A DNA stretch of 64,000 bases, taken from NCBI GenBank assembly GCA_965219165.1, contig CBDCMW010000002.1:1-64000 (forward strand), written 5' to 3'. The position numbers were made by a program, and so were the translations under genes. The first letter of the stretch is position 1, and the number at the start of each line of letters is the position of its first letter. The DNA comes from Aldehydirespirator sp965219165 (lineage in GTDB: Bacteria; Actinomycetota; Acidimicrobiia; Acidimicrobiales; Aldehydirespiratoraceae). This document shows positions 43,157-51,607 of this stretch, piece by piece. The notes below the pieces were generated by a model that saw only the letters and a list, made by a program, of their open reading frames with translations, was not told the origin of the DNA and searched no databases.

Positions 43157-43215
43157 AACAAGCCCTGAAGCTGCTCTGCGCTGAAGGCGACATACTCGAA
43201 GTCTGGCGTGGACAC
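43157..43215 (-). pseudogene. nucleotidyltransferase-like second gene, first 19 codons
   Basis: GTG 43215 reads STPDFEYVAFSAEQLQGL and then runs into the LysR tail. It matches the start of the deleted gene at 33701 (PAREFDYVGFTAEQLPALL). The distance to the first gene (12 bases) is nearly the same as there (13). Confidence 0.6.
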
Positions 43216-43227
43216 CGAGATCCGCGG

Positions 43228-43644
43228 TCAATCTCGGAAGCCGTGCACCGAGATGTTCTCGATCATGGTGTGATCGAACCACACATCATGGTAGGCGCAC
43301 GCGTCGGGGGCGTCGGCAACAACTGCGCGACCCCACTTGGAGCTCGGATCCAGCGAATCGACTATGCCTATGGGGTGGCGGCACCGGTGCTGCCAGACCC
43401 AGCGAGGCACCTCCACGGCGTCGCGGTCGCACAGCGCATGCACGACCGCCGCCACCCGCGCCAGATCCCATCGGCGGGCGGTGAAGCGGTCATAGAACCT
43501 GTATCTCTTGGGCGCTTGAGCAACCATCACCACACGCTGCTCGGGGTAACACGCCCAGCGTTTGACCAACTCTCGCAGAGCCACGATCCTGCCGCGGCCG
43601 TCATCGCGTGCCAGCAACGCCGGCAGATCAGCAGCACACAACAT
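43228..43644 (-). CDS. conserved hypothetical protein, first gene of a two-gene family
   Basis: 138 residues. ATG 43644 has a perfect AGGAGG eight bases upstream. Features: LVKRWACYPEQRVVMVAQAP, DRFTARRWDLARVAAVVHAL, CDRDAVEVPRWVWQHRC, and a C-terminus WFDHTMIENISVHGFRD shared with the fragment at 33.5 kb. The family is not known to me. In both places it is followed after 12-13 bases by a gene with nucleotidyltransferase-like traits, so an antitoxin role is a possible inference. Its own partner here is destroyed. Confidence 0.55.
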   Translation of the reverse strand: MLCAADLPALLARDDGRGRIVALRELVKRWACYPEQRVVMVAQAPKRYRFYDRFTARRWDLARVAAVVHALCDRDAVEVPRWVWQHRCRHPIGIVDSLDPSSKWGRAVVADAPDACAYHDVWFDHTMIENISVHGFRD

Positions 43645-44075
43645 TGGATGCGCCTCCTGCATCGACGCGTCCCCTTTACCGATGATCTCGGCATGGGCCT
43701 GCTGCGGCGCGCGAGACAATTCCACTATAGAGCGCCACTGTACCGGCAGTGACCTACAACAGCCGCAGGACAAGCGTCCACGCCACACAGCACAGGGGCA
43801 CACCGTTGGGCTCAGCGAACCGCGGCGTAGTCGGACACTACGTTTGGACAGCATCATGACCACCGCTGAATCGGACCAGACACCGACCGTCGATTCGGGT
43901 TTGCGTCGGATCGGGGAGACCGTGGACATGCACGAGTTCGCAGAAGCGCTCGCTGTTGGGAATCGGCTATCGGCAACGGTGGCGGAGAGTATGCACGAGT
44001 GACGAGGTGTGCTACGGGCGGGGCAGTAACAGCCACCCCACCGTGCAACATCTTGCCACCGCCTGTGGTGAAGCC
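43645..44075. other. debris region with a doubtful 48-codon ORF
   Basis: ATG 43856 to stop 44002 (plus strand) gives a short acidic peptide (VDMHEFAEALAVGNRLSATV). It might be the beginning of a lost gene. Nothing else is supported. Confidence 0.3.
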
Positions 44076-44411
44076 CTATTGCAGCTGCACGTGTTCTGCC
44101 CACGTCTTCATGAGCGGTCGGCGCCGGTCGAGCATGTCGGAGCGCTGGTAGGCGCCTTCGACGCCTTTGACGGCGTGTCCCAGACACATCTCCGCGAGGT
44201 CACGGGGCACGCCGGTGTCTGAGCACCATGACCGGAACGCGGCCCTCATGCCGTGGGGGGTGCCGTCGATGGCGAGTTCTCGCATCAGCTTGGGGAACGA
44301 CTCGTTTGTCAGTGCCCGCCCGGTGGTCGGGCTTGGGAACGCCAGCCCTTCGTCGCTGCTGACGCTGCGGGCTTCCGTGAGCACTGCGAGCGCTCGGGCT
44401 GACAGTGGCAC
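44076..44411 (-). pseudogene. tyrosine recombinase (P4-like integrase), C-terminal fragment
   Basis: It carries the catalytic end of a phage/island integrase: PHGMRAAFRSWCSDTG (second catalytic Arg with its His), LAEMCLGHAVKGVEGAYQRS (His and nucleophile Tyr) and DRRRPLMKTWAEHV. The N-terminal arm-binding and core domains are missing. P4-like integrases commonly insert at tRNA 3' ends, which fits the tRNA-Ser attachment sites. It is the only integrase trace in this window. Confidence 0.8.
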
Positions 44412-44442
44412 CCGGTGAGCTGTGCGCCGCTACGGTGCCGGC

Positions 44443-45654
44443 ATGGACGCGGCACCGCTGGACGGCCGCGACGACACCGGCAACGGCGACGACGGCACCG
44501 GCAGCGACGGCGACGGCGACGACCACCAACGCTCGTGGCGGGCCGCGACCGGACTCATCGGCGTGCTGGCAGCCCTGATCGCCGTGCTGTGGCTGCTGAG
44601 TCTCACCAGCGACGACAGGAGCGACACCACCAGCGACGACGAGACAGCGCTGGACGAGGACCGCTTCGTTGCACCGACCACTAGTAGCCCCCTCCGGCAG
44701 GCCGAGAGCACGGTCGAAGTAGCCGCGAAGGGTGACGAGCCGCCCAGCGCGGGGCCGCCCGAACCGTTCAGCGACCTGGACGGCCGGCTCGTCTATCTCA
44801 GCGGCAGCCACGTGGCGATGGTGGACCTGGCGACGGGAGGGCTGCAGCGCCTGCCCATCGAGGCGTCCGGGTCGGTGCTGGCGCTCGGCGACTTGGAGCT
44901 GCTCACCGACGGCAAGCGCACAGTCGGCCTGTCCTTGGCGGACGACCCACCGACCGCGGTGCTCGTCACCTCCGGCGCGGAGTTGGTGCCTTCGACCGAG
45001 CCGCTGGTGGACTTCTGGGTGATCAGCCGGCCCGACGGCCCCGACGGAGCCATACGGCTGAATGCCTGGCAGGACTATGGAGCCCTCACCGGCCAGCTGC
45101 GAGCGCCCTCGGGCTCCGAGGTGCTGGTGGTTCGCGGCACTGGCCTACTCGTGACTCCGCCGGTGGGCAGGACATTCCGGCCGAGGTTCGGGGGGTTCGA
45201 AGTCGTCAGCGAGCACAGGCTCCTCGCTGCGAGCGACCAGCTGCAAGTGGAGCAGCGCTGCAACGAGGAGCTCTCCTGCATGGTCGTGGTCGTGGACGCC
45301 GCCACTGGACGGGCTGAGGAACTGCCCGAGGAATTCGTCGCCGAGCTGGCCCAAATATCGGTGTCACCCGACGGACGCTGGCTGCTCAACGACACCAGCC
45401 CGGCGTGGCTCTTCGATCGACGGACCGAGCAGGTGCGCCTGCTGGACGGGGGCGGCTACGGCCGGCCGCTGTGGTCCGGCGACTCGGCCTCGGTCGCCTG
45501 GCTGACCACCGACCGGACACCGACGCTGGTTGTCGCCGAGTTGGAGCCGTCCGAAGGAGACAAGGGTTGGCTCGTCGTCGAGCTGGCCGGCTTGAACACG
45601 GATCCCTCGCCGGGGTCGTCGTTCCTGCTCGAAGCGACTCTCAGCCGGCGGTGA
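44443..45654 (+). CDS. single-pass membrane protein with beta-propeller-like extracellular part
   Basis: 403 residues from ATG 44443. An Asp/Gly-rich cytoplasmic tail is followed by one membrane helix (TGLIGVLAALIAVLWLLSL) and an extracellular part with repeated short strands (GRLVYLSGSHVAMVDLATGG; QISVSPDGRWLLNDTSPAWL; PLWSGDSASVAWLTTD) like WD40/TolB-type propeller blades. The start of core sequence after the island debris. Its 3' end overlaps the convergent DM13 gene by 14 bases. Function unknown. Confidence 0.6.
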   Translation: MDAAPLDGRDDTGNGDDGTGSDGDGDDHQRSWRAATGLIGVLAALIAVLWLLSLTSDDRSDTTSDDETALDEDRFVAPTTSSPLRQAESTVEVAAKGDEPPSAGPPEPFSDLDGRLVYLSGSHVAMVDLATGGLQRLPIEASGSVLALGDLELLTDGKRTVGLSLADDPPTAVLVTSGAELVPSTEPLVDFWVISRPDGPDGAIRLNAWQDYGALTGQLRAPSGSEVLVVRGTGLLVTPPVGRTFRPRFGGFEVVSEHRLLAASDQLQVEQRCNEELSCMVVVVDAATGRAEELPEEFVAELAQISVSPDGRWLLNDTSPAWLFDRRTEQVRLLDGGGYGRPLWSGDSASVAWLTTDRTPTLVVAELEPSEGDKGWLVVELAGLNTDPSPGSSFLLEATLSRR

Positions 45655-46462
45655 GCTCAGCGGCTCCGAAGACCACGCCGAAGCGCACGCACCAGATCGC
45701 CACCGTGGAGTAGCGGTCGAGGTCGAGCCCGACAGGGATCTCGTAGTTCTGCGCGCCGACGTTGCCCTTGAGGTCGCCTAGATCGACGAAGTCGTCGTCG
45801 AATGCGCCCGCCGGCGCGTCGGGCGGGGCGGCCGACAGGTACACGTTCAGGTCGGGACCGTTGTCGGTGCGGAAGTCCTCGAGTCGCAGGAAGCGCTGGC
45901 CGCTGCCGTCGCCGAGCACCTGGGCATCGCCCTCGGTGGGGTGCGAGCGGTCGATGAACGAACCGGACGCCTCCAACACGATCTGCGGCTCGGCGGGCGC
46001 GGGCGGTGCCGTCGTTGCCGCGCTCTCCGCGGGAGCCTCCTCTTGGGAGGACTCGGCGCTCTCTGCGGACGGCTCCCCGCCCGTGGCTGCGTCGGTCTGC
46101 TCCGAGACAGCCTCGGCGCCATCCGGCTCCACAGACACCGACTCGTCGCCGTCCCCCGTCGCGGATGCCGGCTCACTGTCCGGCATCTCGTCAGGCATCG
46201 GCTCGTCCACCTCGATGTCCTTGGGCATGTCCTGCTCGGCCATGGCCTCGTTCATGGCGTCGGCCTGTTCCTGGGTCGTCTCGTCTCCCTCCATGCCCGA
46301 CGGAGCCGGGCCTGCGGCGAACGGGAGAGCCTCGTCTACCTCATCGTCGATGAAGTAGGTCTGGAACGCGAAGAAGCCGAAGAACAGCCACGCCCCCACC
46401 CCAGCCAGAACGACTGCAGTCGGGAGCGCCCAGCGCCAGTGCCGTGTGATCCATGACCTCAT
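45641..46462 (-). CDS. membrane-anchored DM13-domain protein
   Basis: 273 residues from ATG 46462. One membrane helix (ALPTAVVLAGVGAWLFFGFF) is followed by an acidic Ser/Ala/Pro linker and a C-terminal DM13 domain (GSFIDRSHPTEGDAQVLGDG; GPDLNVYLSA; VAIWCVRFGVVFGAAEL). The conserved Cys of DM13, thought to act in redox chemistry, is in IWCVRF. ATG 46495 is an upstream alternative. Exact role unknown. Confidence 0.85.
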   Translation of the reverse strand: MRSWITRHWRWALPTAVVLAGVGAWLFFGFFAFQTYFIDDEVDEALPFAAGPAPSGMEGDETTQEQADAMNEAMAEQDMPKDIEVDEPMPDEMPDSEPASATGDGDESVSVEPDGAEAVSEQTDAATGGEPSAESAESSQEEAPAESAATTAPPAPAEPQIVLEASGSFIDRSHPTEGDAQVLGDGSGQRFLRLEDFRTDNGPDLNVYLSAAPPDAPAGAFDDDFVDLGDLKGNVGAQNYEIPVGLDLDRYSTVAIWCVRFGVVFGAAELTAG

Positions 46463-46566
46463 CACTTCAACGTATCGCCGCCGGAGGCCGAACATTTCAG
46501 AGTTCTTGACCGGCTCGACGGGGCCGGCGGCCTGCCGGTCACGCTCCCTCCGATAGCTTCGTGCAG

Positions 46567-47412
46567 ATGAGCGCGCAGGCCGCGTGGTTGAACGGATGCA
46601 TGATCGAGCCCGGCAACCCGCAGTTGCGCGTCGACGACCACGGTGTGCTGGTGGGCGACGGCATCTTCGAGACGCTGCTCGTGGTGCCCAACGGCGCGGA
46701 CGTGACCGCGTTCGCGGTGCGGCGCCATCTCGAGCGCCTGCGCCGCTCCGCCCACGCTCTGGGACTCGTTTGCCCCTTCGGGGACGAGGACCTGCGGGCC
46801 GCCATTGCCCGATGCCTCGATGTCGCCCCCGGCGCCGGGGTGGTGCGGATCACGGTGACCAGCGGCGTAGGAGCCTTGGGCTCGCACCGGGGCGAGGGAC
46901 CGGGCTCGACCATCGTGATCGCGGGCAATCAGCCGCCCGACTACCCGCCGGGCACCGCAGTGGCGGTTGTGCCCTTCGCCCGCAACGAGCGGGGCGCGAC
47001 CGCGGGGGTGAAGACCACCTCCTATGCCGAGAACGTGCTGGCCCTGGACATGGCCCGCCGGCGGGGCGCCTCGGAGGCGATCTTCGCCGACACCCGGGGA
47101 CGGGTGAGCGAGGGCACCGGGTCGAACATCTTCTGGACCGACGGCGAGCGGCTGCACACACCGCCGCTGGACACCGGCTGTCTGGCCGGCGTCACCCGCG
47201 AGCTGATCATGGAACGCCTGGACGTGGCCGAGACTCACCTTCCGGTCGAGGAGCTCCCCCTGGTGCCTGAGGCGTTCCTCGCCTCCTCCACCCGAATCGT
47301 CCAGTCGATCGGCCGCATCGACGACGCGGAACTGCCGGTGGTGGACGGTCCCCTGACCGTGGCCGCAGCCGCGGCGATGGCCGAGCTGCTCGCCACCGAC
47401 ATAGACCCGTGA
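46567..47412 (+). CDS. fold-type IV PLP-dependent aminotransferase/lyase (IlvE/PabC family)
   Basis: 281 residues from ATG 46567. Family motifs: DDHGVLVGDGIFETLLV, VRRHLERLRRSAHALG, the catalytic Lys in VKTTSYAENVLALDMARRRG, and VSEGTGSNIFWT. The short length and lack of branched-chain-specific features favour aminodeoxychorismate lyase (PabC, folate synthesis) or a D-amino-acid/branched-chain enzyme; the choice cannot be made here. It is followed 28 bases later by tadA. Confidence 0.88.
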   Translation: MSAQAAWLNGCMIEPGNPQLRVDDHGVLVGDGIFETLLVVPNGADVTAFAVRRHLERLRRSAHALGLVCPFGDEDLRAAIARCLDVAPGAGVVRITVTSGVGALGSHRGEGPGSTIVIAGNQPPDYPPGTAVAVVPFARNERGATAGVKTTSYAENVLALDMARRRGASEAIFADTRGRVSEGTGSNIFWTDGERLHTPPLDTGCLAGVTRELIMERLDVAETHLPVEELPLVPEAFLASSTRIVQSIGRIDDAELPVVDGPLTVAAAAAMAELLATDIDP

Positions 47413-47440
47413 ACCCGATGCCGCACGGTTCCGACGCAAG

Positions 47441-47929
47441 GTGACCGACGACGAGCTCATGGAGCTGGCGGTGGCCGAGGCTCGGTTAGGCCCCGGTCAC
47501 GGCGACGTGCCCGTGGGCGCGGTGGTGTGGCACAACGGCGAGGTAATTTCCCGTCGCCACAACGAGCGCGAGCACACCGGCGATCCCACCGCCCACGCCG
47601 AGATCCTGGCTCTGCGCGACGCCGCGGCCCGCCTGGGCGGCTGGCGCCTCGACGGGGCGACCGTGGCCGTGACCCTGGAGCCGTGCCCCATGTGCGCCGG
47701 CGCCCTGCAGCAGGCCCGGGTGGGCCGGGTCGTGTTCGGCGCCGACGATCCCAAGGCCGGAGCCCTCGGCTCGCTGTACAACCTCGGCGCCGATCCCAGG
47801 CTCAACCACGAGTTCGCCGTGGTGCCTGGGGTGCGGGCCGACGAGTGCGCGGCCCTGCTGCAGGAATTCTTCTCGGACCTGCGGGGCGCAGATTCCGACG
47901 CCGCAGTCGGGTGGGAGGGCCGCCGGTAG
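47441..47929 (+). CDS. tadA: tRNA-specific adenosine deaminase
   Basis: It converts the wobble adenosine of tRNA-Arg(ACG) to inosine. The zinc site is intact: PTAHAEILALRDAA (His, catalytic Glu) and LEPCPMCAGALQQARV (two Cys). Also GDVPVGAVVWHNGEVI and a C-terminal ECAALLQEFF helix. GTG 47441 is the start; 162 residues is normal. It lies next to tRNA-Ser(CGA), a common neighbour. Confidence 0.93.
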   Translation: MTDDELMELAVAEARLGPGHGDVPVGAVVWHNGEVISRRHNEREHTGDPTAHAEILALRDAAARLGGWRLDGATVAVTLEPCPMCAGALQQARVGRVVFGADDPKAGALGSLYNLGADPRLNHEFAVVPGVRADECAALLQEFFSDLRGADSDAAVGWEGRR

Positions 47930-47939
47930 CCTCTGCGGT

Positions 47940-48029
47940 GGAGAGTTGCCAGAGCGGACGAATGGGGCGGCCTCGAAAGCCGTTGTGGCCTCCGGGTCAC
48001 CATGGGTTCAAATCCCATACTCTCCGCCA
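47940..48029 (+). tRNA. tRNA-Ser(CGA)
   Basis: Acceptor GGAGAGT pairs with ACTCTCC. Anticodon loop CTCGAAA gives CGA (serine UCG). Long variable arm as expected for serine. The 3' end G-CCA appears encoded. The sequence after it differs in style from the core genes, so this tRNA may also be an integration site. Confidence 0.95.
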
Positions 48030-48116
48030 CAACAGGACCCAAAAAGGGCTTGTGACCTAGCCATATTCAAACTTGGACTATGACTGGTGTCAGTTATGGT
48101 GTCATAAACGGTCGGC

Positions 48117-48320
48117 GTGACCCTCCGTTTCGCGCCACCATTTGGCCCTATTGCCTGTCGGCTCCGATGGGACGCGGCCCACTTCCAAGTCCTCGGCGAG
48201 CAGCTTACGGAGGTCGCCCTCCGTGGCGGCGAAGTGTGTCTCACACTCGGCGAGCGTCAAGGGCTCATGAACGCCGTCTCTCAGCTCTCCCACGCCCCGG
48301 ACTCTAGACCATGCCGCTGA
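48117..48320 (+). CDS. 67-residue hypothetical ORF
   Basis: GTG 48117; the product includes CRLRWDAAHFQVLGEQLTEV and LTLGERQGLMNAVSQLSHAP. Codon third positions are G/C-biased, which supports coding. Not recognised. It lies in the accessory patch that follows tRNA-Ser(CGA). Confidence 0.35.
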   Translation: MTLRFAPPFGPIACRLRWDAAHFQVLGEQLTEVALRGGEVCLTLGERQGLMNAVSQLSHAPDSRPCR

Positions 48321-48811
48321 ACGGGCAGCGGCGCGAAACATCACGTCGGAGGAGGTGCTCCAGTCGCTCAAGCCAGGTTCACCGCGGCGCGAAACATCCG
48401 GCGGCCGACACCCGCTGCGCCCGTTATCGATATCGGCAGGTCGGAGCGGCGCGAAATCGCGTGCCCGGCACCAGCCTCGTGTGACGCTTTCGCGCCACTC
48501 CGTTCGCGCCACCTCGCAAACGCGCAGCCACCAGCCACCTCCCCATCTCAGCCCCACAAGACCCAACTCTCAGCACGCGCCCAACCCCGAAAGGGGTGGG
48601 CAAGCAAACAACTAGCCGACCCCCCACCAGCCAACCACCCGTCACCAGCGAGCCGACCGCACCCCCACAGCAACCCGCCCCGCCGGCAGGCACACCAACA
48701 ACAACAGCCGAAACGAAGCAGACTTCCAAAATCCCACCAACCCAACGGCACGGCGGCAGTGGCCGCTGGCGCTCGCCCACCGATAACGGCACATCAAAGT
48801 GGCGCGAAATC
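48128..48811. repeat. seven scattered copies of a GGCGCGAAA motif
   Basis: Plus-strand GGCGCGAAA with flanking GC or GT occurs at 48328-48342, 48384-48398, 48446-48458 and 48799-48811. The reverse complement TTTCGCGCC or TTCGCGCC occurs at 48128-48138, 48488-48498 and 48503-48512. Two copies also share about 15 upstream bases (CGATA-CGGCA). Confidence 0.6.
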
Positions 48812-48922
48812 TCCGACGGGCCCACCTCGTCGTCGACATCCCCTGTTTCGCTCCACTCCCCCGTTTTTTGGCCTCAGCGTGTGCTTTCATGTCCGTTTCG
48901 ACCCGGACGGAAGGACGGAAGA
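48321..48922. other. 602 bases without a clear gene
   Basis: GC-rich and Pro/Thr-coding in one frame, but no convincing start. It carries most copies of the GGCGCGAAA motif. The last 60 bases turn T-rich and lead into the ribosome site of the next gene. Confidence 0.45.
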
Positions 48923-49447
48923 ATGACATCCATCATCGATGAAATAGAGGCGGCGGGTCCGGCGACGGAACTGACCGAACTGCTGAGAGAGCTTGACGCC
49001 TTCGACCCTCACGCCCCGGACAGTGGGGAGCGCGAGCACCGGCTGGACGTTGAGGTCGCACGGGTGCTGACACAGACCCTCAGTGCGGGTGCCCGTCGGG
49101 AGTTGGCGACGATGTTGATGCCAGCATGGGCGAATGGGCAGCTGTTCGGAAACTTGAACAAGGTCCGATTGACCGGCGTCGCGTGGCCGGTCATTGTGGG
49201 GTGCCTGGCCGAGCACGGCTTGGTTCCCATACTCCACAGGGTCATGGGTGTGGTGAATGTCTGGCCGCTCTCGCATCTCCTCACTCCAGGGCAGCAGTCG
49301 CCGCGACGCTCGCTGTGTTCGCCATGCTCAGAATGCTCCGTGATGTGGGCCGAAACCCCGAGTGAGCAAGAGGAACTGGTCTGCCGGACTTGCTTCGCGT
49401 GCAACCGGATCACCCAAGTCAATCCGGCCCAAGGGACGCTGTGGTGA
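48923..49447 (+). CDS. hypothetical protein with C-terminal Cys-rich ribbon
   Basis: 174 residues from ATG 48923 with GGAAGGACGGAAG upstream. The N-terminal half is helical and acidic (IIDEIEAAGPATELTELLRE). The C-terminal part has CSPCSEC and CRTCFACN, a C-x2-C-x2-C / C-x2-C-x2-C arrangement that could bind zinc. Family not recognised. Confidence 0.5.
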   Translation: MTSIIDEIEAAGPATELTELLRELDAFDPHAPDSGEREHRLDVEVARVLTQTLSAGARRELATMLMPAWANGQLFGNLNKVRLTGVAWPVIVGCLAEHGLVPILHRVMGVVNVWPLSHLLTPGQQSPRRSLCSPCSECSVMWAETPSEQEELVCRTCFACNRITQVNPAQGTLW

Positions 49448-49628
49448 CGGTCGTCGCACTCCGCTTGACCACAGCGCGACAACCGCTGACAGCTTGAGCG
49501 TCGCATGGGCCGCATCGACGGGCTGGAGGTTGGCGATGAGCCTGCCCACGTCGCACCGGACACGCCCGCTGCTGCTCTCTCGTACAGCGACCCCTCTGGC
49601 CGTCCGCAGGCGGCGACCAGGTAGGCGA

Positions 49629-50051
49629 CTAGTTGGCAGCCTCGCTGGGGAACGCGGCACGGAACGCGAGCACAGTCTCCTCCACGCCCTCGGTCATTAG
49701 GTCCACCACAATCTGATAGCGGCCCGCCGCCGGAAGCTGCACGGTGCGGAAGTCAACGGCGAACGGCACTATCATCACTTCGCCGGGGTCATTCTGAGGG
49801 GGAGGGGTGCCAATCTGAAACCCGGCGGAAGCCTCCGCCAGCCGAGCCCCGTCGGCGGTCTCAACCCTGAACCGTATCTCCCGCGGAATCTTGGCTTCCC
49901 CTGGGGCGACCTCGATTATGAGGGCGAGCATTGCGCCCATCGGGGCGGGATACTGCGGCCGCCAGACGCGATTGATTCCTGCTGAGATGACCGACAACAG
50001 ACCCTCTCGGACCTGCGCGAAGTCACAAATCGCGGCGACGCATACCTTCAT
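49629..50051 (-). CDS. hypothetical protein, beta-sandwich (DUF6941-like)
   Basis: 140 residues from ATG 50051. It starts KVCVAAICDFAQVREGLLSV and has alternating strands (MLALIIEVAPGEAKIPREIR; LPAAGRYQIVVDLMTEGVEE). The pattern resembles small actinobacterial proteins grouped as DUF6941, of unknown function. It follows the HicB-like gene by 9 bases, so it may belong to that transcript. Confidence 0.45.
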   Translation of the reverse strand: MKVCVAAICDFAQVREGLLSVISAGINRVWRPQYPAPMGAMLALIIEVAPGEAKIPREIRFRVETADGARLAEASAGFQIGTPPPQNDPGEVMIVPFAVDFRTVQLPAAGRYQIVVDLMTEGVEETVLAFRAAFPSEAAN

Positions 50052-50060
50052 GGAGTCTTG

Positions 50061-50342
50061 CTACACCCCTGAGAGAGCGAACCCGACTCGAACCGCCTCC
50101 GTGCCGTGGGTCGGGGGCTCGACAGGAGCGGGGAACCTGTCAGGTTCCCAGGCAGGAGTCTCCGCCTCGGCTGCAACGAGCCTGATTTGCAGAGCGTCAA
50201 GAACACCCTCAGCGTCGGCCCACTCGTGAATGGAGACCACTAGGTCGGCCAAACGGTCTGCGCCGCCGGTGAACCCGAGGTCGTCTTCCGCCCACCAGAG
50301 CGTGCCCTCTTCGCTGTTCTGGTACACGCGAACTTCATGCAT
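50061..50342 (-). CDS. HicB-like antitoxin
   Basis: 93 residues from ATG 50342. EEGTLWWAEDDLGFTGGADR then LADLVVSIHEWADAE resembles the partial RNase-H-like fold of HicB antitoxins (strand, W-x-A-E turn, helix). It follows a HicA-like gene by 30 bases, the hicA-hicB order. No C-terminal DNA-binding domain is obvious. Confidence 0.5.
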   Translation of the reverse strand: MHEVRVYQNSEEGTLWWAEDDLGFTGGADRLADLVVSIHEWADAEGVLDALQIRLVAAEAETPAWEPDRFPAPVEPPTHGTEAVRVGFALSGV

Positions 50343-50372
50343 CGAGCGCCTCCCTATCGGATGAACCGCTGT

Positions 50373-50612
50373 TCATAGTAAGTCTTCTACTTCCTCATCG
50401 GTCAATCCAGCCCGCTCAACCAACATCCGGCGCAAGGCCTTAGGCGGCACCTCGTCTCTGTCGTGGAACGCAAAGCCGATGGGGAGACGGCCGTCAGCGA
50501 CCAGTTTGCGGTGGGAACCGCGCTGACGTTCCTGCCTGTAGCCGACTCTGGCGAGAAGCCTGAGGACTTCACGGGCCTTCAATGCCGGGAAGCGCGACGC
50601 AGGAATCACCAT
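50373..50612 (-). CDS. HicA-type toxin, mRNA interferase
   Basis: 79 residues from ATG 50612. The dsRBD-like fold of HicA is clear: KAREVLRLLARVGYRQERQR, GSHRKL with the catalytic His, and PPKALRRMLVERAGLT. HicA cuts mRNA when free and is held by HicB. The longer frame to 50735 adds a Ser/Gly-rich stretch unlike the family. Confidence 0.75.
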   Translation of the reverse strand: MVIPASRFPALKAREVLRLLARVGYRQERQRGSHRKLVADGRLPIGFAFHDRDEVPPKALRRMLVERAGLTDEEVEDLL

Positions 50613-50851
50613 CGCTCCAAACCCTACAGACGCACTTGCAACCGACCGGTGGCCGTCGCTCACCCCGCCAGCACCCCACAAACACAGAACTTCGGCACGC
50701 CCAACGGCGCGGGCTGACACTGACCGAGCCACCACCCAGCCCCCGGATCACGCCCTCCCGCCCACGGTACCCCTACCCGGCGTCACGCGATGGAGCACTC
50801 GTTCTGTGCTGTTTGCGGCCCATGAGATGCCGCAACTACGGTGCCGCCGCG

Positions 50852-51588
50852 ATGAGCGATGCTCACGAGGACCAGAACGCTTCTGGGTCTTGGCAGCCTG
50901 ACCCCACAAGCCGGTACAAGCTGCGTTGGCGCGACGCCGCTGGGAACTGGACCGACCACGTGTACAGCAGCGACGGCCAGATGGGCAACGACCCCTACGA
51001 CACTCCATCTCCTCCGCCGCCTTCCCCGCTTCCGCCTGAGAGCCAGTCCGAGACGCTCCAGGCACCTGGCGCGCAACCCCACGGGGAGACGCTGACCAGA
51101 GCCGAGGCCCGTAAGGCAAGAACTGAGGCCAAGAAGGCCGAGCTGCGCCAACGGCTAGCCGACCAGAAGACCTTGAAGGCCGACCAACAGGCATTCAAGA
51201 AGGCACAACGAGAGGCTGTCAAGTCTGCTGCTGGAATGGGCGGGAAGCTGCTCGCGCTCGCCCGGCTGCACTTTGACGACGACGAGACGGACTTGTGCTC
51301 AGTGCGCGGCACCTATGAGACACCAAACGCCTTGGGGCTGACTCGGTGCGAAGCGGCATCCTGATAGCGACTAACAAGAGGGTCGTGTTCTACGCCAAGA
51401 GGGCCACCGGCCACGACATCAACTTCTTCCGCTACAAGGCCATCTCGTCCGTCGACACGGGCAAGAACATGATGGGCGCGTACATCACGCTGGTGGTGTC
51501 AGGCAACGAGGCCAACATCAAATGGATAAAGGACGGCGACGCTGCCGGGTTCGTGGAGACTGTTCAAGACCAGATGGAGAGCGTCTAG
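50852..51588 (+). CDS. DUF2510 - coiled coil - PH-like domain protein, frame broken near 51335
   Basis: From ATG 50852: a DUF2510 motif (GSWQPDPTSRYKLRWRDAAG, NWTDHV), a Pro-rich linker, and a Lys/Ala/Glu-rich coiled coil (RAEARKARTEAKKAELRQR). A C-terminal bacterial PH-like domain (SGILIATNKRVVFYAKR, INFFRYKAISSVDTGKN) is in another frame. One more G in the G4 run at 51334-51337 would join them as ALGADSVRSGILIATNKR. Such proteins are found in actinobacteria and phages; membrane or protein binding is assumed from the PH fold. Confidence 0.65.
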
Positions 51589-51607
51589 GCGGAACTGCCA
51601 GTCCCCG

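Noticed and set aside
43700..44187. N-terminal extension of the 43228-43644 gene
   Set aside because: Upstream residues are Arg/Ser/Cys-rich noise; ATG 43644 has a perfect ribosome site.
48102..48566. Minus-strand ORF of 154 codons after tRNA-Ser(CGA)
   Set aside because: Trp/Arg-rich upstream part and motif repeats inside; the overlapping plus-strand frame has better codon bias, and neither is certain.
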